Shown here: in pieces, positions 1 to 10,465 of the stretch
Numbering within the stretch: the stretch's first letter is position 1
Layout of the letters: each line of letters opens with the position of its first letter
Source: Branchinecta lynchi
Lineage: Eukaryota; Arthropoda; Branchiopoda; Anostraca; Branchinectidae
Direction: 5' to 3'
Length of the DNA: 64,000 bases
NCBI GenBank assembly: GCA_023053575.1
Contig: JAKZAP010000007.1
Span: 13,731,508 to 13,795,507 of the forward strand
Notes under the pieces: model-generated
The model's input: the letters and a program-made list of their open reading frames with translations, nothing else
What the model was told of the DNA's origin: nothing
The model's database searches: none
Program-made: the position numbers and the translations under genes

Positions 1-1302
1 CGCACATTAGCGCCCATTGGCTGATATCCTCTAGCACCTCTCGTGGAACATCGTTGCTTGATACATTCACGCCTCGTAGCATTGAACCTTTCCGACAAAG
101 AATACAATAAAAGGAAACGGAATAATGGTAATACTTGTCAGATCTTATTTCCTAATCAACCAATCCTTTTCCGAAGCTTTGAATTTCGTACGATGCATCC
201 TATCCGTACTATCGACCATCAAGAACAAATAATCTACAAGAACCCCCATCTACCTATCTCTGTAATACGACCATGCGGAGTCAAATATATTCTGATTGAC
301 ACCCTACCCGATGCAAACGAGCGGAGGAGGAGCTGCGCACAACACCGCAATTTCATACCTCTACAAACAGCCGCCACATTACAACTCCGCAGAAGAATAC
401 GAACGCCGTCTGAGTCGTCCTTTACAGATGATTGGTTGTCTACCATTGTGACGTCACGGTTTACGGGGCTTGGCGTTTTTCACCTGGTACGCGCAACGGC
501 GAAGAGGGAAGTAGACGGCTATCAACTCAAACCTCACAGCAAGTACCGCTAGCTCCGCTCAGTTTTATCGGGGTATCCATAGTCGCTACATGGGACCTAT
601 CTGACTATCTGACCTCTATCAGACTATTTGTTCCTGAGACCATTGACTGATGTTTCGCTTCTACCAGCGTCGGCTCTTCGTGAGACACGCTGAATTCTAC
701 TGCACGCGTATCTTCATCGACATAACGCCTGGCAAACCGGGCTTGTTGAGCACTAAGGGAAGGATATACCAATACTGAAAATGCACTTAAAATAGTTTTC
801 TGAAGTTAGGGAATCCTACAACAAAACAGACAGTATCTGAATAATTATAAACGAATTCTTTCTTTTTCTATTATTGTATTGTTACTCCGTCTTTAAAGCG
901 TCTCACCCTCCCTTCGTCGCGCTGAGATGGGTTATACACACAGTGAACTGAATCGGAAGAACAAGCGTCCTAAATATTGAAACAGGTTCGTGTCTGTTAA
1001 TTACTGGGAAGCTGAAGCTTTTAACTTGTGCCATTCTAAGGTTTTCAGCTTTGTTTTCTGGAAGTATTTTGGGTTTGTTCCGTCCACCCAAGGTCCTATC
1101 AATCACGACTGCCATAACTGCCACTTCGTTGGCTATAGCTTCCAAAAACTTTAACACTCCAAGGGTAAAGCCACAAAACTTCCACCCCAAGCGAAAACAT
1201 CTGTCAGGCTAACTAAAATGAAATAAGTTAACCTGACACGCACACAGACTTACTAAGCATAAAAGACTTGCAACACTTTGGCAATGATATAAAAAAACTT
1301 AC
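1..1302. other. MVK intron sequence with a degraded dispersed repeat
   Basis: No coding exon could be supported here. Bases 230-370 share blocks (for example a 20-base run around 304-325 containing CGATGCAAACGAGCGGAGGA) with 56510-56650, so part of this stretch is a copy of a dispersed element also found far to the right. The open frame at 43-552 on the plus strand is simply that repeat. Confidence 0.5.
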
Positions 1303-1774
1303 CTAGCGCCCACAGGCCAGCGGCCAGCACTACGGAATAAGAAGCTGAACTCCCAAGTCCAGCACCAACCGGTGCTTCTGATTTTACCGTGAAAACATAA
1401 GGTTGCGGTTCTCCCACAAGCACATTATACAAAAACACGAACGCAACCAAAGCTAAGTCTTTAGAAGTCACTTCCGCACTAGCCTCATCTTGTACCCTGG
1501 CCAAAATCCTTTTTAAATCCTCTTCCCTGATTGGCTCCGGCCTGTCGTATCTTTTTAACCCCTCTGATTCCCAAATCTTGTTTATCTTTTCGATCTCCCA
1601 ACTCCGGGACACTCCAAGTGACTCAAACTCCAACTCCAGGCACTGCCTATCCGACGGACGAACTTCTAAAGTGGTTCTCAGTCCTACACTAGCAGCAAGG
1701 GCCAATTTTCCGTACACTACAGAGTGTTCACCGAATAAGATCACTTTGCTGGGGGCACTGACTTTAAACTTCAT
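1303..1774 (-). CDS. MVK: Mevalonate kinase, first coding exon (gene continues off the left edge)
   Basis: Mevalonate kinase phosphorylates mevalonate with ATP in the isoprenoid/sterol pathway (GHMP kinase family). The exon encodes about 157 residues. It starts MKFKVSAPSKVILFGEHSVV, the usual N-terminus with the SAPxKVILxGEH motif, and runs to the ATP-binding glycine loop PVGAGLGSSASYSV at about residues 138-151. This is roughly the first 40 percent of a typical 390-400 residue enzyme. It ends at a good donor (GTAAGT, 1302-1297) in phase 1. The ATG at 1774-1772 is chosen because it begins the conserved N-terminus and has A at -3. The frame is open further upstream, but that part does not look like the family. 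The exon is physically continuous with the last exon of a BolA-family ORF, whose TGA overlaps this ATG. No second MVK exon is visible in bases 1-1250, so it must lie outside the window. Confidence 0.93.
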
Positions 1775-1867
1775 TTCTGACTTTCTTCCCACTGCTTCGG
1801 TGTCAGTGTTTTCAACGTGAGTGCGTGCACGGTTTTGAGCTCTTCTTCCAAAATTGAATTGACAAGC
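1771..1867 (-). CDS. BolA-family protein, last coding exon, overlapping the MVK start
   Basis: After an acceptor ending GGCAG (intron side, 1868 upward), the frame reads LVNSILEEELKTVHALT, then TLTPKQWEESQK and TGA at 1773-1771. This is the C-terminal signature of BolA proteins (RLVN, then an EEL helix, then VHAL, then TPxQW), which work with monothiol glutaredoxins in iron-sulfur cluster handling and iron regulation. HAL followed by TPxQW fits both BOLA1 and BOLA2 types, so I give no symbol. The exon then continues without a splice site into mevalonate kinase, and the stop and the MVK start share two bases. Splice phase is 2+1 at the left acceptor. The alternative, that this is chance sequence in an MVK 5' UTR, is unlikely given some 30 matching residues ending in a correctly placed stop. 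Confidence 0.72.
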
Positions 1868-1962
1868 CTGCCAAAATGATAAGATGAAGATAAGGATAGT
1901 ATCGGGTTTTAAATAAATTAAAACGTACACAATGGAAAAGCGGAAAATGATAATGTATACAC

Positions 1963-2070
1963 TGCGTAGTCGGAATTTTCTTTGAAACGAAGTGATCCGT
2001 GACGAGCACCAGTTCGGAGAAAAGTTGGTCATTAGAACTTAGGATTGCATTCGTAAATAAGAAATAACTT
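1963..2070 (-). CDS. Possible penultimate exon of the BolA-family gene
   Basis: The frame reads SSNDQLFSELVLVTDHFVS, resembling the BolA central strand region (family pattern F..xVVVSDxFxGK). It would join to LVNSILEEEL in phase (CA plus G) using a weak donor GTGTAT at 1962 and a 95-bp intron. The acceptor at 2073-2071 follows a strong poly-pyrimidine run. Points against: the donor is non-ideal, the RHR motif expected just before LVN is not present, and the spacing is one residue short. The true exon could lie elsewhere upstream. No first exon was found. Confidence 0.35.
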
Positions 2071-2289
2071 CTAACAGACATTTAATTGAAAAAAAAAAAA
2101 CTTTCGATAAGTTAATCGCCTTAATTATTTACCTAATATTTCTTGGACCATTTTATCCAGACAGTCGAGGCTTTTAAAGGTGTTGTCTTTGCCAGACTAC
2201 TTAAAATTTTTAGTATCTATCACTAGTCAGCCATTTGAAAATAAACACCGTAGTGATGTTTTCTTCAAAAATTACGGCCAAACGGCACT

Positions 2290-2650
2290 TCAAACAAAAC
2301 TGTCACTTCTAGCAAATTTTCTATTTGGGCCGGATTTCGCACGAACTATTTGTCCTGCGAGAAAATAATTTTCATGGACGGATTCAGTATGTCTTTTTAC
2401 CCCCTATCATCGGACCTCTAATCAACTTTAGATTGTACTTTAGCTTTCAACAAATGTTCCCGTTTGGCCGGATTCCGGGCGAACTGTAGGCTTTGTCCGG
2501 ATTAAAAATACTTTGTGTACACGGATTCAGCATGTCTCCTTACCCCTGTATCGGACCTTTACATTTAGCAAAATAATTAGCATACACGGATTTAGCATGT
2601 CTCCTCATCCTGTATCGACCGTCCAATCAACTTCAAGTAAAACTTTTACT
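2290..2650 (+). repeat. Old degenerate copy of the 137-bp satellite monomer
   Basis: Contains several diverged monomers with the landmarks GGCCGGATT(C), CGAACTATTTGTC, GAAAATAATTTTCAT, a CAGxATGTCT block and ATCAACTT, as in the clean array at 49.1-50.1 kb. Monomer ends are eroded and no element border is visible. Confidence 0.6.
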
Positions 2651-4078
2651 TTTTACAAATCTTCCGGTTTTTTAAAAATATAATTTGCTATCCACTATGC
2701 TCTTGATCTATTTGTCGAACTGAAATCGAATTTGAAACCTCCAGATCACCCACATTCAAGTCGATCGTTCAATCCAGGACTTCAATGTACGACCATGGAT
2801 CTAGTGGTGCGATACAGAAATAGACTACCTGGCTGGACGCTACCAGATTAGCTCCTAACCAAAAGATCCAAGTTGAATAAACGCATTCGGCTTGTGTATG
2901 AGGTTCTATGTCATTTTCGGGTGAAATCCACTACATTTCCAAGAAGAAAAGGTGCGTCCAATGAATCCATCGAACCTACGGAATAATTAATGAGCATGCG
3001 AACTGTTGTGCTAAAAGGTTCATTCAAGTTCTGTTATTTGTGAATAAGATTGGCTGATGTTAGGATTTTGGAGAAAGAAAAGGTACAGTTGTGTTCACAA
3101 TGACCGTTCCTATCGGCTGAATGCTATCAAAATTATTTTCGGACGCTGGTGGCGAAAGTTTAAGAATGTATAATAAAATGCAGCAATTGCAGCATAGCCG
3201 TTTCCTCACACAGCGTATTCTCATTAGTATTCGGCAAGTGGGAGTGTGAAATGATGGACTGTGCGAGCTATTCACCCTATACGTAGCTTCAGATGTTCTT
3301 GATGACGAGCACTGAGGGGGCATACGAAGAATTCAATCCTTCCGATGAGGGTGCTATACCTCCCAATCTCTTTTCGAAGTTATACGCAGTGCAGGCGATA
3401 GCCACAGGAAATCCTCAGTGCCAAAGAGACTCCATCGATGGCGTTTGGAGAAGGCGGGGGGGGGGGGGGGGGGAAGAGCTCTCTTTGGCAATGGACGTAT
3501 CCGCCACTGGCATACCGCATGTTGTATATCTGGAACTGCTGGAGTACACTATTCCTCACCTATGTCTTTGAAGAAGCGGCTTTCCTTCAAAATCTGGAGA
3601 CACAACCAGAGCTTCAAACTTCATGCCACAACCATCTGACACGTCTCTGATATCCTGAAAAATAGAAGCATCTGTGAAATTTCGCGATTGCCCCTTACTG
3701 GGCTAGGTTTAAAGTTCCCTATACTTTAAAAAATCGATATACTTATTTTAAAACTTATTTTTACATCTGGTATGTTAATACACTGATTTATTTCGATTCA
3801 TCTAAGGGATTTGTATTTTTCACCCTCTAGTAAAAACGTTCAAAAGAAGAGCTGCTTGCACGACAACCAAAAATTCACCAAAACGCGGAGAATTCGAATC
3901 AACTAAAGCCGGCATTTCCATGGTTAATAAAGACGCTAACTTCGGAAAAGTAACGGCTGAAGAAAGTAGTAAAGTGATGATAAGATGTCTCTCGCAAGGA
4001 ATCTGCCATTTTTAGTTGATTTTTCGGCAGGCTTACTTTTGTATTTGCTTAATATTTCAAGCATAGAGGGACATAATA
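2651..4078. other. Intergenic, no gene seen; one long poly-G tract
   Basis: No coding exon or recognisable element. A run of about 20 G lies near 3454-3474. The flanking open frames (3293-3650) exist only because the G run has no stop codons. Confidence 0.5.
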
Positions 4079-4380
4079 TAGATGGCACTTCACAGTAGGG
4101 ACTTGTACCGTGACTAATACCATAAACAATTTTTTCGAATATAATTTAGAAGTCTAGGACTCCCTTATCGGAGCCACGTAGACATACCAGGACCCACAAG
4201 ACGGGGTCTCATGGTGAAAACCAAACAACACCAAATATGTAATTTTAATGGGGAAGACACCCTTAGATGGAAACATTTTATAAGTAGTGAACTGATAGAC
4301 AAAAATGCTCCTGCCGGGATTTGAACCCAGGACCCTCTGCTTACAAGGCAGTCACGCTACCACTGAGCTACCGAGGAGCT
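4079..4380 (-). mobile_element. tRNA-derived SINE, copy 1
   Basis: On the minus strand a tRNA-like head sits at about 4308-4380: GTAGCTCAGTGGTAG D-arm, an anticodon loop reading CTTGTAA (TGT, Thr-like), and a T-arm GGGTTCAAATCCC with CAGGAGCA. A body of about 230 bp unrelated to tRNA follows toward lower coordinates. The acceptor is only partly paired and two extra bases separate it from the D-arm, so a SINE head fits better than a working tRNA gene. A second, nearly identical unit follows at 4466-4756. Confidence 0.7.
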
Positions 4381-4465
4381 TTTGAACAGAGTTCGCTAAT
4401 CACTACAATAGTCTGGTAGAAGCCGGTCACACCAGTTCACATCCCCATGTCACAGAAATTAATAC

Positions 4466-4756
4466 TATAGATGGCACTTTACACAAGGGACTTGTACCGT
4501 GACCAATACCGTAAACAATTTTTTCGAATATAATTTAGAAGTCTAGGACTCCCTTGTCGGAGCCACGTAGACAAACCAGGACCCACAAGACGGGGTCTCA
4601 TAGTGAAAACCAAATATATAATTTCAATGGGGAAGACGCCCTTGAGATGGAAACATTTTATAAGTAGTGAACTGATAGACAAAAATGCTCCTGCCGGGAT
4701 TTGAACCCAGGACCCTCTGCTTACCAGGCAGTCACTCTACCACTGAGCTGCTTTGC
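4466..4756 (-). mobile_element. tRNA-derived SINE, copy 2 (tandem)
   Basis: Same layout as the copy 85 bp to the left, beginning ATAGATGGCACTT and ending in a tRNA-like head. Here the anticodon loop reads CTGGTAA (GGT) and the 5' acceptor strand is destroyed. The two bodies are near-identical through the block around GGAGCCACGTAGACA, so the pair is a tandem duplication or a double insertion. Confidence 0.65.
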
Positions 4757-5629
4757 CAGACGAAAGCTTACAGAATTCGATTTGTTCAGTGTTTTAGAAA
4801 GTTTAAAGACATCCATCGGCTTGACCACTAAAACAACCCCAAAGTTGTCATCTTAACTTAGATACAAATACGAACGAAATCTGCCAACTTTTAGAGGTGC
4901 TGTTTTTACTGCAGTGCTATAGCAACTTCTTGATCCATTAGAGTAAATGTTGATCTCCATCTGCTTGCATTTAGTGAAGGGGGAGACATCTGGACTCTAG
5001 GTTAGACTATGTGTCCTTGGATAATGAGTACATGGACTGGGAACATACCCTATCTTTCATTTCCTTTCACCTTGGTGATTCAAACACAATTGTTGCGCTA
5101 ATAAGCTGCCTGGTAGGCAGAGAGGAATTTGTGGATTTTATTACAAGCTATGGTTTGTATACTCAAAACCCCGAAAGTTATTCAAGTGGAAAACAAAAAT
5201 GATAGCTGAACAAGAATGGTTTTAATAAGTGCACTCAACTACATTCAAACTATAGGGTGCATACAATCATTAAAAGCTAAGCACAGTGAGATTCTGTTCA
5301 AGCCAGTGAGTGGAAAAGCTGAAATCCAACCACACATTCCACTACATACTACAAACTTACCAAGTGTGTTGCAGTGAGTCCAGCTGATATCTTTTGTTCC
5401 AAGTCTGTGCTAGTATAGACCATTGTTATAAATCAAATTATGATAGTGTTAAATCCTCCTTGAACCTAAAATAGCACAGCTCAAATTGAAATAATTTACC
5501 CATGAGATGGTACAGTAGCCTACATGAAATCTAGGTGTGAAACAACTAGCCACAAGCCCACAATATCATATTTCCAGTAACCCTTAGCCTATTGCATTTT
5601 TCTTTCCATCTGAACATGTCTGAAGAGAG
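4757..5629. other. Intergenic, nothing recognised
   Basis: AT-rich sequence with no gene, RNA or repeat that I can identify in either strand. Confidence 0.4.
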
Positions 5630-5935
5630 AAAACTTAGAGCATATTCCACCCTACTTACTATAGTTACTACGCATGACATCACAAATTTTGGCTTCTTGG
5701 CATCAAGGCTAGAACGCATTTTTCTATTTTTGGCGAAATGTCATACCATAAGCTAATCTGGCCAATCACGTTAAGGGATTTATAGTTACCACGCTTACTA
5801 CGCTTCCGAGCATGGTAAGCAAATAGTTACTGTTACTACTACTGTTACTATTTCAAGAAGATTGGATTGGTCAGCTTAGTAACTTTTTATGAGGTTGGAA
5901 TGAAAATAGTAACTAATAGTTAGAAGGGTCAATTG
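5630..5935. mobile_element. Diverged copy of the GAGCGTGTTCCACCC inverted-repeat element
   Basis: Aligned by eye, and antiparallel, with the cleaner copy at 39230-39525. Shared blocks include TTCCACCC, TAGTTACTACGCATGA, CCAATCACGTT, TGGTAAGCAAATAGTTACT and GGTTGGAA. The right terminus is decayed. Confidence 0.6.
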
Positions 5936-7093
5936 TGAATTGGGGGATTGAGACAATGGGTCATTTGTGGCCTGAGTTTCGGCTGGAGTGTCTGAATACA
6001 CGAATACATAAAATAAAAAAATTGAAGGGCGGAACACACTTTTAGTGAACGTGGACAGAACAGAATAAAACATGAACAGACAATTTTACTACAGAAAGTC
6101 AAATTTTGTTTCTCAAGTCACTGTTCTTACTAGTCCCCAGGCTATTGGCATTTTTGGTTTTCTGGGTTTTGGGATGTCTTGCTACGTTGGCAGACAAAAC
6201 ACAAGTTAGACACAGACAGAGTTGGAAAATAAATTTCAATAAACAGAATTTTCAGGTTTGAGACATTTTAGGTTATTGCAGAACAGTCCATAACAAGACT
6301 GAAAAGAGTACTGGTTGGTGGACAGGTAGCTGTCAGGCTGTTCCATACAGGCAGGGCCGTCGCTATGGGGGCATATGGAGCGCCCGACCAAAAACAAACT
6401 AGCTAAACGGACGCTCGCGGATCACCCGAACACAAAAGTTAAGCTAAACGGGCGCTCAAGCAGGAAAGCTGAATGGAGGGATGGCAGTGCGCTCGAAAAA
6501 GTCAGTAAGTCTAGTTCCGGGTTACCAAGAAACTGAGTTGACATAAACCTCGGACCTACGCCGTTCTGGGTTCTCGAACGTTTCAGACTTTAGGAATAGG
6601 ATTACCAGCCGCATGTTTCGAGCTTGCCAGATTCACAATTTAAACACGATTTGTTATGTACCAATATCTCTTAATTCATGTAAAAATCAGGCCGAATTAG
6701 CATGTGGTGTACAATTTTAAGAATTTGTTAGTTTCTAGTTAGTTAGTGCGACGTTTAAAAATAAATCGGCTTCGTGAGCAATAAGCGAAGATGTAATGAC
6801 GGGCCTGAGTTGCAACATGCCATTTGATTTTTGTTTTGTTTTTTAACTGGAAACTCAGAAAGTCTGCTCTGTTTTACTTTTTTTTTTTGCTGGATGATCA
6901 GTACTTCTTTTTCGGAAAGGGTCAAACTGAAGCACATTACCAACTTCCAGCTCAAAGTCTCACATTTTCAACATAGACAGACGGGCAGATCCGTGCTAAG
7001 TGGCCCTTCATTTCATTTTGGATCCGAAAAGACGTATTCTGATCATACAGGATTTCACAAAATAATTTTGCCGGTGGCGCCTTTTGTAGTAGG

Positions 7094-7315
7094 CAGGGGC
7101 GTCAGGACTCGGGGGGCAGGGGGAATGCGCCCCCCCCCCCCGATGCTGTCGGCCAGTCGGTAAAAAATAACCGAGTCGGCGCGAAGCGCCGCGATTTTTC
7201 TTCAAAACAGTTTTTTTTTTCAGGAAAACAGTCGTTTTTTCTGAAAATTGGTCGATTTTTCGTCAAAATAGTCATTTTTTCTAAAAATCATTGCATTTTT
7301 CTGAAAATCAACTGC
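7094..7315 (+). mobile_element. Truncated left half of a CAGGGGCGTC MITE
   Basis: Starts CAGGGGCGTC followed by G-rich and C-rich tracts. It then carries the family hairpin CGGCGCGAAGCGCCG (about 7174-7190) and several TTTTTC/GAAAA spaced motifs, as in the intact copy at 41523-41848. No right terminus is found, so it is truncated near 7315. Confidence 0.6.
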
Positions 7316-7561
7316 TGTGGAGTGGCTATTACGTTACCAAATTCCTGTTATTACAAATGACGTACACCTGAAGTTTCTGTAATTTCGCACAGTTTCCAGC
7401 ATGCGATGCTGTGTTTCTTGGCTGTTGTTTCCAACTGGTATGACTCTTGAGCCTTGCTGAAAATCTGTCGTATATTTTGAGGTAGTCACCTCCCACGCCC
7501 AAGCCCTTCAAACCACCCTAGTCAATGCGACTAGGCTTCTTAAGACTTCAACGCTTGCAAG

Positions 7562-7896
7562 CAGAGGCGTTACTAGCTAAAATGTTTGGGGGGCGGGGAT
7601 GAGGCATTTACCGACCGGCAGGTAATTTTTACTGACTTTCGCTACAGAAAAAACAGACTGTTTTTAACAACAAAAATTACATTTTCGGAAAAAATCGACT
7701 GATTTTCGGAAAAACAGACTATTTTGATGAAAAATTGACAAACATTCAGAAAAACGACTGTTTTCGTGAAAAACCTACTATTTTCATGAAAAAAAATTGA
7801 CTGTTTCGACAAAAAATCAGATTATTTTTTACCGACTGGCCGACAGCATTGGGGGGCATCCCCCCCTCCCCCCCCCCCCCAGTTGTTACACCTCTG
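7562..7896. mobile_element. hAT-like MITE, 335 bp, perfect 8-bp TSD
   Basis: Begins CAGAGGCGTTACTAGC and ends ACACCTCTG. It is flanked on both sides by CTTGCAAG (7554-7561 and 7897-7904). Internal sequence has repeated AAAAATCGACTG-like motifs and a G/C tract next to each end. Length and content match the copies at 41523-41848 and, once its insert is removed, 48805-50527. Confidence 0.82.
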
Positions 7897-8079
7897 CTTG
7901 CAAGGTATTGCATGTTTTATTATTACATGTGCGAGGAAAAGCTAAAATGGCAACCCCCCCTCGAGTTTTGGCTAGCGACGCCCCTGCCCACAGGTCCACA
8001 AAGACAGAGGACCGAGTGCAATATGGCTGAAACACGATTTTTAACATGCACAAAGAATGCAGCAATAACAAGAAGGTTA

Positions 8080-8330
8080 GTTGTAATGAATGTTCATTTA
8101 TATTACGTACAGTAGATGTAGGCTTATCGGAACAGTTACTTAAAATCTTAAATGTGAACAGTGCAGTTGTGGGTGAATGGTAGAACAAAGATCCAAATAC
8201 CTATTCTGGTGTTTTCAGAGGCCCTCAATTACCTACTTTGGCTTACTGATAGTTAACTTTAGTCACAGCAGGAGCATGAAAACGGCAAAGTTTAAAGTCG
8301 ACAAACATTCAAATAACCTCTAATGTTTAA
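8080..8330. repeat. Diverged copy of the TAGAGGTATGCTTAT MITE family
   Basis: Shares ordered blocks with 54701-54910: GTGAACAGTGCAGTT, ATGGTAGAA.AAAGATCC, TACCTA, GTGTTTTCAGA, AATTACCTACTTTGGCT, and a GCATGAAAA.GGCAAAGT block. Termini are eroded. Confidence 0.55.
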
Positions 8331-9640
8331 TGGATAATCGCATCAATAGTATTTACGGGTCAGCAAGTCACAACTCCTTTGGATGTAGCGTACTAAATGT
8401 GTACACATTAAAGTTTGGTAAATATTATTTTAATACTTAATAAATATAAAATCATTATAAATAAATAATAAATACATTTTATTATTAAGATTTGTTGTTG
8501 CTTCATCTTCCAACAAAGTCAATTTTTGTATTCCCTCTTGCAACCCCGGTGAAGCTGCTCTACCTGGCCCACTGGCGGAGCCCAACTAAGCACTGACTAT
8601 GCAATCTGATTCTGATCTGATTGGCTTTGCATAAGACAAATTAGAACCAGGGTCTATTCTCCTTATACAGCGCAACCCCAGGAGAAGACAAATCTGTATA
8701 CACTGTATTACACCTTTTACCTATTCGAACAATGCTTAACAAATATTCAAAACACTAGTTGCATTTTTGATCCGAATTCTCCTGGCAAGTCTCCTATTTA
8801 GGGGGAGGCCTCACAATTCTGCAGAATCAATAACTTGCTCTGATAGTAGTTGCAATTTTTAATCCGAATTCTCTTTGCGATTCTCCTCGCAATTTTCCTA
8901 TTTAGCATTTTGGACTACTCACACTACTATTGTATTCAGATGAAGCGAATTCTCCTTTTCTTGTATTTTTTTTTCATAACTGAGAATGGGGAATGCCTCT
9001 CGATTCTGCAGAATCGAGAAGTTGCTCCAATGGTGAATTGTCGATTCTCCTCTCTCCAATATCCTCCCTGATTGGCCAACAGAGTGCAGGTGTTCAATAT
9101 GCATACACACAAATGCTATACCGGGTTGCGGACCAGCTCCCAAATTAGTGTTTTTGTCAAAAGCGAGAATGGAGAAGAGCAAAACTGTAATTTGTACGAA
9201 AATCGAGAATTCAGAAGCGAGAACGGAGAATTCAGATATCAGATCAAAAACCTTGCCAGAAGCATGCCGCAAAATAATTTTGAATATTTGGCGCCAGATG
9301 GGAACAGAAAACAAAGGTTGCGTTTTGACAACGATTATGGCGATCTCTTGGATTCGCTTTCCGAAAAGCAAAGCGAGAATCCGCATATCGCAAGAACAAG
9401 CAAAAAGTCGCTGAGCCTCAGTTGCAGCTTTACAACTTCTCGCTGACTGGCCAAAATCACTTCCACTCGCGAAGTAGATTCGCTTTCCAAGTGCTGGCGG
9501 CTGGCTGGCGGAAACTAGCGGAGCGCCCTGGGAGCGCCAGAACAGCTTTGGAGGCTTTGGAAAGCGAAGCGACTTTTAGCGGAAGTCGCAAAAACAGCTG
9601 GCGCCAGGCTGGCGCATAAGCTTGCGGAGCTTTCCAGACC
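8331..9640. other. Intergenic; degenerate foldback-like region with GAATTCTC motifs
   Basis: Bases 8750-9070 carry repeated GAATTCTC-type motifs, and 9150-9400 carry the reverse form GAGAATTC and GCGAGAA. That gives an overall inverted arrangement, as in an old foldback element. Bases 9480-9645 are GC-rich with many short CTGGCG/CGCCAG inversions. No gene is seen. Confidence 0.4.
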
Positions 9641-9645
9641 GCCAG

Positions 9646-9760
9646 CAGGGGCGTCCCGATGGGGGGTGCAGCACCCACTCCCCCAGAAGGTCTGTGGAAA
9701 AAAATTCCGGTAAATTTTGACTGGTGCGTCGAAGCCGCGCCAGTCAAAATTTGTCAAATT
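9646..9760 (+). mobile_element. Orphan left end of a CAGGGGCGTC element
   Basis: Starts CAGGGGCGTCCCGATGGGG, then forms a short hairpin GGGTGCAGCACCC. No matching right terminus with an ACCGCCAG duplication was found downstream, so this is a fragment. Confidence 0.45.
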
Positions 9761-9784
9761 CACCTTCACTTGATCAATGTTATG

Positions 9785-10465
9785 TAGTCTACCGAATTAC
9801 TGCTCAGGGAACCTGCCGGAATTTTGCTTAGGGCATCTACCGAAACCTTGCTCAAGGAATTTACCTGAACATGTCTCAGGGAATTGACCGGAGGCTCGAT
9901 CATGGGATCTACCGGACTTTGCCCCACGGAATCTACTAGAATTTTGGAACCTACCGGAATTTCGATCAGAGAATCTACCAAATTTTGCTCCGGGAACCTA
10001 CCGGAATTTTGCTCAGGGAATCCACCAGAATTTTGCTCAGGGAAACTACCGAAATTTTGCTCAGGGCATTTACCGAAATCTTGCTCAAGCGATCTACCGG
10101 AACTTGTCTCAGGGAATTAACTGGAGACTGGATCAGATAATCTACCGGACTTTGCCCCACGGAATCTACTAGAATTTCGGAATCTACCGGAATTTTGCTC
10201 AGGGAATCTACCTGAACTTTGATCAGAAAATCTACCGGAATTTCGCTCAGGGAACCTACCGGAATTATACTCCGGGCACCTACCGAAATCTTGCTCAAGG
10301 AATCTACCAGAACTTGTCTCAGGGAATTTACTGGAGGCTGGATTTTGCCCCACGGAATCTACTAGAATTTTGGAAGCTACCGGAATTTTGCTCGGGGAAT
10401 CTATCAGAACTTTGCTCAGAGAATCTACCGGAACTCTGCTCAGTGAATCTACCGGAATTTGTTGC
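9785..10465. repeat. 24-bp minisatellite array, about 680 bp
   Basis: Imperfect tandem repeat with core GCTCAGGGAATCTACCGG plus AATTTT, 24 bp per unit (cleanest at about 9998-10070). Because 24 is divisible by 3 and stops are rare, several frames stay open. They would read as octapeptide repeats (SLSKIPVD on the minus strand, GNLPEFCS on the plus). A variant block with TTTGCCCCACGGAATCTAC recurs near 9916, 10150 and 10345, suggesting higher-order duplication. No splice context or start supports coding. Confidence 0.85.

Larger units (their letters stand above)
6352..7986. mobile_element. hAT-like non-autonomous element, 1.6 kb, with nested MITEs
   Basis: Left end CAGGGCCGTCGCTA and right end (reverse complement) CAGGGGCGTCGCTA match at 13 of 14 positions. 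Flanks are CATACAGG (6344-6351) and CCCACAGG (7987-7994), a 6 of 8 match consistent with an old 8-bp target duplication. No transposase frame is present. A smaller MITE (7562-7896) is nested inside, and a truncated MITE left end begins at 7094. Confidence 0.6.

Noticed and set aside
43..552. Long plus-strand open frame at the left edge
   Set aside because: No family resemblance; part of it is a dispersed repeat also seen at 56510-56650.
903..1190. Minus-strand frame downstream of MVK exon 1, a possible next MVK exon
   Set aside because: It lacks the IHGxPSGxDN region or any other MVK motif expected next, and no fitting acceptor in phase was seen.
9785..10465. CRISPR-like array
   Set aside because: Units are contiguous 24-bp repeats with no spacers, in an animal genome.
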